Shown here one piece after another: positions 59,381 to 64,000 of a DNA stretch of 64,000 bases; positions within the stretch are counted from its first letter, which is position 1; every line of letters starts with the position of its first letter. The stretch covers positions 313,647 to 377,646 of the forward strand of contig CAYTPV010000005.1 of NCBI GenBank assembly GCA_964440115.1. The letters run 5' to 3'. A program made the position numbers and the translations under genes. The DNA comes from JAEWWD01 sp964440115. Its GTDB lineage: Bacteria > Bacillota > Clostridia > Christensenellales > CAG-138. The notes beneath the pieces are model-generated. The model was not told the DNA's origin, searched no databases, and saw only the letters and a list, made by a program, of their open reading frames with translations.

Positions 59381-60505
59381 TTAAATGATGACGCCCTTGC
59401 GCAGCAGTACGGGAAAGCTTTCAAAGCCGCCGAGCGTACGCCCGCGCTTGACGATGACGGATTTATCCAGCACCACGTAGGAAAGCTCGCTGTTTTCCTG
59501 TATCTGCGCGCCTTGCATGGCGATGCAGTTCTTGAGTTTTGCGCCTTCCGCAACATAAACGCCGCGGAACAGGATGCTGTTTTCTATTTCGCCCTCTATC
59601 ACGCAGCCATCTGCCACAATGGAATTGGTGGCCTTTGCACGCGGACCGTAGCGGGCGGGCACTTCGTCCTTAACCTTCGTATAGACGGGATGATCTTCGC
59701 TGAACAGATCCTGCCGGATTTTTTGATTGAGCAGGTCCATGTTCGCAGCAAAGAATGAATTCGGAGAGTTCAGCCGCGCAACATAGCCGCCGTACCGATA
59801 GCCGTGAATCTTGAGCTTGTTGACGTTGCGCATGAGCACATCCTGAATGAATTCGTACTGCCCGTGCGCGCTTGCTTCCTCCACGAGATATTCGAGCAGC
59901 GTTTTTTCCATCAGCACCACGTCGCAGCTCTTGTGCGGGCTGCTCGGGCGGTACGGGTCGATCTCCATATCCGAAACCCGGCCGTTCGGGTCCAGAATAA
60001 GACGAAGGTCTTCGTATTGATCGGCCGGATCAAACGCTGTTTCTTCGTTGTATAGTATGGTGATATCCGCGCCCGTGCGGATATGCTCGTCCATCATATC
60101 GTGGAATGTCGTATTGAATATCGTGTAGCTTCCGGAAAGGAACGCATAGCGCTGGGAGCTTCTGCGGATATATCCGGAGACGCTCTTGAGCGCTTCCACG
60201 GTGCCGCGGTAAAGGCCTACGTTATCGCGCGTAACAAAGGGCGGCAGCATGAACAGACCGTCGCGCTTTCTGTGCAGATCCCATTCCTTGCCCGAACCGA
60301 GATGATCCATCAGGGAATGGTAGTTCTTCTGCGCGATGATGCCGATGTTGGTCATGCCCGAATTGACCATGCTGCTGAGTATAAAATCGATGCAGCGATA
60401 CCTGCCGCCAAAGGGCACTGCGGCGACGGAACGCGAATAGGTCAGATCCTTGAGCCGCATGCTGTTGTCGCCAGTATAGATGATGCCGAATGCGTTGGAG
60501 ATCAT
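59381..60505 (-). CDS. glgD: GlgD, non-canonical ADP-glucose pyrophosphorylase subunit
   Basis: 374 residues. GlgC-like fold, but the nucleotide loop is degenerate (IYTGDNSMRLKDLT in place of GGxGxRL), as in Firmicutes GlgD. That subunit is catalytically weak and modulates GlgC in a mixed tetramer. RYRCIDFILSSMVNSGMTNIG and the C-terminal beta-helix repeats remain. Overlaps glgC by 4 bp. Confidence 0.94.
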   Translation of the reverse strand: MISNAFGIIYTGDNSMRLKDLTYSRSVAAVPFGGRYRCIDFILSSMVNSGMTNIGIIAQKNYHSLMDHLGSGKEWDLHRKRDGLFMLPPFVTRDNVGLYRGTVEALKSVSGYIRRSSQRYAFLSGSYTIFNTTFHDMMDEHIRTGADITILYNEETAFDPADQYEDLRLILDPNGRVSDMEIDPYRPSSPHKSCDVVLMEKTLLEYLVEEASAHGQYEFIQDVLMRNVNKLKIHGYRYGGYVARLNSPNSFFAANMDLLNQKIRQDLFSEDHPVYTKVKDEVPARYGPRAKATNSIVADGCVIEGEIENSILFRGVYVAEGAKLKNCIAMQGAQIQENSELSYVVLDKSVIVKRGRTLGGFESFPVLLRKGVII

Positions 60506-61746
60506 TGCGCGTCACCGCCTTTCTTGTAAAGGTACCCGAGTGTTTCGCGCGTGGCGACCATGCCTCGCGGCAGCGATGCGTAATCGGGAATGGACATGTC
60601 ATATCCCACCAGCGTGATGTCGCCGGTAAGCGAATTATCCACCGTAACGCCTTCGCGCAGTATATCGCCTACGACGCAGTTGCGGCCTATGATGGCGCGC
60701 TCGTCGATGATGGCTTTATGCACCTTTGCTCCCGCGCGGATGCGGGCGTGCGGCATAATGATGCTGTCGTATATCTCCGCACCCGGCTCCACCTTTGCGC
60801 CCGCGAACAGCACGCTGTGCTGTACCCGCCCGTAGACCTCGCAGCCTTCGGTAACAAGGCTTCGCTCGACGCGCGCTTCATTTGAAACATAATGCGGCGG
60901 CAGCACCGGGTTGCGGCTGTATATGCGCCACGCCGGGTCATACAGGTCTAAAAGCGGCGGTTCTTCCAATAAATCCATGTTCGCCGTCCACAGGCTGCCT
61001 ATGGTTCCGACGTCTTTCCAGTATCCACGAAACGCGTAGGCAAACATGCGCTCGCCCTCGCGCAGCATAGCGGGTATGATATCGTGCCCAAAATCGTTCT
61101 GCGAAGCGGGGTCTTCTTCATCTGCCTGCATATATTTCTTAAGCAGCGGCCAGTCAAAAATGTATACGCCCATGCTGGCAAGGTCGCTTTGCGGGGCCTT
61201 GGGTTTTTCTTCAAAGGAGACTATGCGGCCGCTTTCATCCGCGTTCATGATGCCGAAGCGATGCGCCTCGCTCATGGGCACCTGCAGCACCGCTATGGTG
61301 CAGCCCGCCTTCTGCTGCATGTGATGACGCAGCATGGCAGCATAATCCATTTTGTAAATGTGGTCGCCGGAAAGTATGAGCACATACTTGGGATCATACT
61401 GGTCCACGAACATCTGATTCTGGTAGATGGCATTGGCAGTGCCGGAGTACCATTGGCCGCTCTTGCCCTTGATATACGGCGGAAGAACGAATACGCCGCC
61501 GGAGTTCCGGTCAAGATCCCATGGCTGGCCGCTGCCGATGTAAGCGTTGAGTTCAAGCGGCTGATATTGCGTAAGTACGCCGACGGTGTCAATGTCCGAG
61601 TTGACGCAGTTGGAAAGCGGGAAATCGATGATCCGGTATTTGCCGCCGAACGGCACGGCCGGCTTGGCCATGTTCGAGGTCAGGATACCGAGGCGGCTCC
61701 CCTGCCCGCCTGCCAGCAGCATGGCTACGATTTGCTTTTTTCTCAA
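60502..61746 (-). CDS. glgC: Glucose-1-phosphate adenylyltransferase, catalytic subunit
   Basis: 414 residues. Intact loop LAGGQGSRLGILTSNMAKP, then GGKYRIIDFPLSNCVNSDI, glucose-1-P binding SFEEKPK, and the C-terminal left-handed beta-helix. Makes ADP-glucose from ATP and glucose-1-P, the committed step. 36 bp after glgB; ATG overlaps nothing upstream. Confidence 0.96.
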   Translation of the reverse strand: MRKKQIVAMLLAGGQGSRLGILTSNMAKPAVPFGGKYRIIDFPLSNCVNSDIDTVGVLTQYQPLELNAYIGSGQPWDLDRNSGGVFVLPPYIKGKSGQWYSGTANAIYQNQMFVDQYDPKYVLILSGDHIYKMDYAAMLRHHMQQKAGCTIAVLQVPMSEAHRFGIMNADESGRIVSFEEKPKAPQSDLASMGVYIFDWPLLKKYMQADEEDPASQNDFGHDIIPAMLREGERMFAYAFRGYWKDVGTIGSLWTANMDLLEEPPLLDLYDPAWRIYSRNPVLPPHYVSNEARVERSLVTEGCEVYGRVQHSVLFAGAKVEPGAEIYDSIIMPHARIRAGAKVHKAIIDERAIIGRNCVVGDILREGVTVDNSLTGDITLVGYDMSIPDYASLPRGMVATRETLGYLYKKGGDAQ

Positions 61747-61782
61747 TGCGTGCGACCCCCCTCTCTTATTCTGTAAAGGATG

Positions 61783-63660
61783 TCATTCGTTTACCGCGCG
61801 GTCTAAAATCTGTTCCGTATCTTCTATTTTCAAAAACACGGCGCCCAGCGGCGGCAGGCGCAGCCGCAGCCGGTCCGTCGTCACGACGGGCTCGGTGTTG
61901 TGCCAGTCACCCGTCCCGCCAAAGGATACGTCGTCCGTTGAAAACACTTCCGTCAGGGTGGCTTGTACGGCAAGCTGCGGCGCATAATTTTCCCACGGAT
62001 TGGGGGTGAAGTTGAATACGCAAAGCAGCGCACCCTTATCCCTGTCCCGGCGGATAAAAGCGAGTACGGAATGTATAGTATCGTCCGCGCTCACCCATTC
62101 GAAACCATCCCAGCTGTCATCCTGCTCATACAGCGATGGGCAGCTTGTGTAAAACCCGTTGAGTGTGCGTGCAAACGACTGCATGCTCAGGTGCATGGGG
62201 TAATCCAGCAGCAGCCAGTCCAAGCCCTCGTTGAAACGCCATTCTATGAATTGCCCGAACTCATTTCCCATGAAGTTGAGCTTCTTGCCCGGATGCGCAT
62301 ATTGGTATGCGAGCAGCAGCCGCAGCTGCGCAAATTTGCGCCAGTAATCGCCGGGCATCTTATCGAGCAGCGAGTGTTTGCCGTGCACGACCTCGTCATG
62401 TGAAAACGGCAATATGTAGTTTTCTGAAAACGCGTAACACAGCGAAAAAGTCAGTTTATCATGGTGCCATTTGCGGTAGACGGCTTCCTTTTCCATATAA
62501 GAAAGCGTGTCGTTCATCCAGCCCATGTTCCATTTATAATGAAATCCGAGCCCGCCTTCTTCTGCCGGGCGCGTTACATAAGGAAAAGCGGTGCTTTCCT
62601 CCGCGATCATCAACCGCTCCCCGTCCGGCCATTCCTGCCGTACACGGCTGTTCAGCTTGCGGATAAACGCGATGGCGTCCAGGTTTTCATTGCCGCCATG
62701 TTCGTTGGGCAGCCATGCCCCTTCAGCCCGGCCGTAATCGAGATACAGCATGCAACTGACTGCGTCCATGCGCAGACCGTCAAAGTGAAATTCCTTGAGC
62801 CAGTAAAACGCATTGGAAATCAGGAAGCTCTGTACCTGCGTGCGTCCATAATCGAAAAGCATGGTTCCCCATTGCGGTTGCTCGCCGCGGCGGGAATCGG
62901 GATGCTCATAAAGAGGCGTTCCATCGTAGAGCCGTAACCCGTGCTCATCCCGCGGAAAATGCGCGGGTACCCAGTCTAAGAATACGCCAAGACCCTTTTG
63001 GTGTGCGCGGTCGATCAGATACATCAGATCCTCCGGCGCGCCATAGCGGGAAGTTGCGGCATAATAATTGGTGATCTGATATCCCCAGCTCATATCGAGC
63101 GGGTATTCGCAAACGGGCATGAGTTCAAGATGCGTATATCCCATATCCGCTGCGTAATCCACCAGTTCAACAGCAAGCTGCCTGTAGGAAAGACCGTCGC
63201 GGAACGAGCCGAGGTGCGCCTCGTATACGCACATGGGACGCTTGTAATGATCTTTGCCGGCATTTGCTGTATAATAGGAATCATCGTTCCATTCGTATTG
63301 AGGCATTCCCCATACCATGGACGCCGTACCCGGACGATGCTCGCAGCGCGTGGCAAACGGATCGCTGCGCCAATATGTCTTTCCATCCTTTGCGGTAATG
63401 ACGTATTTATATAGATCGCCCCGGGATATGCCATTGACTTGCGTTTCCCACACGCCGGTCCCCTCAATTGGCTGCATGGGCAGCGCGTGGGGGTCGAAGC
63501 CATTGAAGCTGCCCGCCAGATGCACCGCGCTTGCGTTGGGAGCCCATACGGCGAAACGCCAGCCATCCTGGGCAGGATGTGCGCCAAGCGTTTCGTATGC
63601 GCACGCGCTTTCGCCGATATTGAAATAATACAGCGCTTTCGCATCGAATTCTGCAGCCAT
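61783..63660 (-). CDS. glgB: 1,4-alpha-glucan branching enzyme
   Basis: 625 residues starting MAAEFDAKALYYFNIG. CBM48 at ~20-110, then GH13: LEFHFDGLRMDAV style nucleophile motif (DGLRMDAV), the acid/base in RLMIAEESTAFPY, and the third carboxylate in PFSHDEVVHGK. Adds alpha-1,6 branches. ATG 63660 follows AAAAAGGAGGCATACCC; the open frame to 63888 is not coding. First gene of the glg operon. Confidence 0.96.
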   Translation of the reverse strand: MAAEFDAKALYYFNIGESACAYETLGAHPAQDGWRFAVWAPNASAVHLAGSFNGFDPHALPMQPIEGTGVWETQVNGISRGDLYKYVITAKDGKTYWRSDPFATRCEHRPGTASMVWGMPQYEWNDDSYYTANAGKDHYKRPMCVYEAHLGSFRDGLSYRQLAVELVDYAADMGYTHLELMPVCEYPLDMSWGYQITNYYAATSRYGAPEDLMYLIDRAHQKGLGVFLDWVPAHFPRDEHGLRLYDGTPLYEHPDSRRGEQPQWGTMLFDYGRTQVQSFLISNAFYWLKEFHFDGLRMDAVSCMLYLDYGRAEGAWLPNEHGGNENLDAIAFIRKLNSRVRQEWPDGERLMIAEESTAFPYVTRPAEEGGLGFHYKWNMGWMNDTLSYMEKEAVYRKWHHDKLTFSLCYAFSENYILPFSHDEVVHGKHSLLDKMPGDYWRKFAQLRLLLAYQYAHPGKKLNFMGNEFGQFIEWRFNEGLDWLLLDYPMHLSMQSFARTLNGFYTSCPSLYEQDDSWDGFEWVSADDTIHSVLAFIRRDRDKGALLCVFNFTPNPWENYAPQLAVQATLTEVFSTDDVSFGGTGDWHNTEPVVTTDRLRLRLPPLGAVFLKIEDTEQILDRAVNE

Positions 63661-63703
63661 GGGTATGCCTCCTTTTTTCCGGGGCAAGGAAGGTGTCGCT
63701 TCC

Positions 63704-63732
63704 ATAATATCATTATTTCCGGCGATGTTGAA
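63704..63732 (-). promoter_or_regulatory. Promoter of the glg operon
   Basis: Minus strand: TTCAAC (63727-63732), 17 bp, TATTAT (63704-63709), giving a leader of about 40 nt before glgB. Confidence 0.6.
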
Positions 63733-63954
63733 GTTAGAAAGCACATCGGGGGAAATATGCGAACGCCTGCATTGCTTGCGGAGCAGGCGATTACGCACGT
63801 GTACGCTTTCGCAGGCATCCGCTCCGTTGACCAAGAAATGCATACGAACCTGTATATTCAGTATACCGCATGCGTAAAAAACAGGCAATATCGGAGGAAT
63901 AATCCAGACGGAACCTATCGTAAAAATTAGATTTGGAAAATGTAAAAAAAGCGG

Positions 63955-63983
63955 TTGACATGTTAAAATGACTTTGCTATACT
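63955..63983 (+). promoter_or_regulatory. Strong promoter firing out of the right edge
   Basis: TTGACA (63955-63960), 17 bp, TATACT (63978-63983). The window ends 17 bp later in GTCGCGGG. Initiator tRNA genes often begin CGCGGG, so a tRNA or rRNA operon may start here. That is a guess from six bases. 63733-63954 has no gene. Confidence 0.7.
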
Positions 63984-64000
63984 AAACAAGCTGTCGCGGG

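Overview
The window looks like chromosome from a moderately GC-rich, spore-forming member of the Clostridia. The evidence is a spoIIAA-spoIIAB-sigF operon with a sigma-H type promoter and a Spo0A box, a SipL-like spore coat protein, Firmicutes ribosomal-protein gene order, a PASTA kinase/phosphatase pair, a clostridial TGS-uridine kinase fusion and a GlgC/GlgD glycogen operon. Most of the window is housekeeping sequence with short spacers. No phage, transposase gene, CRISPR array or rRNA was seen.

Layout. 1-3460: sulfur amino acid locus, with cysK divergent from a CymR-like Rrf2 regulator and two PLP lyase/transferase genes. 3531-9071: an Amidase_6 protein, a large adenylation-carrier-oxoamine synthase fusion, and an MFS transporter. 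9150-10124: YhaM-like nuclease. 10257-14015: rpmG-secE-nusG-rplK-rplA, then L10 leader-rplJ-rplL. 14016-19628: repeats, a 48-residue ORF back to back with a candidate small RNA, an M20 dipeptidase, a DUF2179 membrane protein, a GDPD, and sigV-rsiV. 19629-23835: nucleoside kinase and nfnAB. 24105-29111: sipL, threonine deaminase and the spoIIA operon. 29301-39627: a solute-binding-like protein, then murB-rapZ-prpC-prkC-rsgA-rpe-trxB-glmM-nth. 39921-45540 (minus strand): nitroreductase, RNase P RNA, a zinc-ribbon protein, nif3, trmK, an RsmF-like methyltransferase and a membrane protein. 45642-50975: a GNAT protein, ssnA and ygfK (purine / selenium-dependent hydroxylase type genes). 51331-57654: a lipoprotein, a Myb-like protein, an SDR, a TfoX C-terminal protein, a GntR/UTRA remnant, an MntR-like regulator and an LCP protein. 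57882-63660: glgB-glgC-glgD-glgA on the minus strand. A strong promoter fires off the right edge.

The most unusual signal is in the intergenic DNA. Five copies of a three-hairpin element (family B) lie downstream of five unrelated genes, always in the same orientation to the gene. Their stems differ in sequence but stay paired, while a nine-base loop (GACATGYGC as read 5' of the element) is invariant. Two further hairpin families (A and C) share the same spacers, and one B copy sits inside a TIR-bounded, MITE-like element that supplies the last codons of nth. The other main lead is the single-chain adenylation-carrier-oxoamine synthase, predicted to make an alpha-aminoketone or long-chain base type product.
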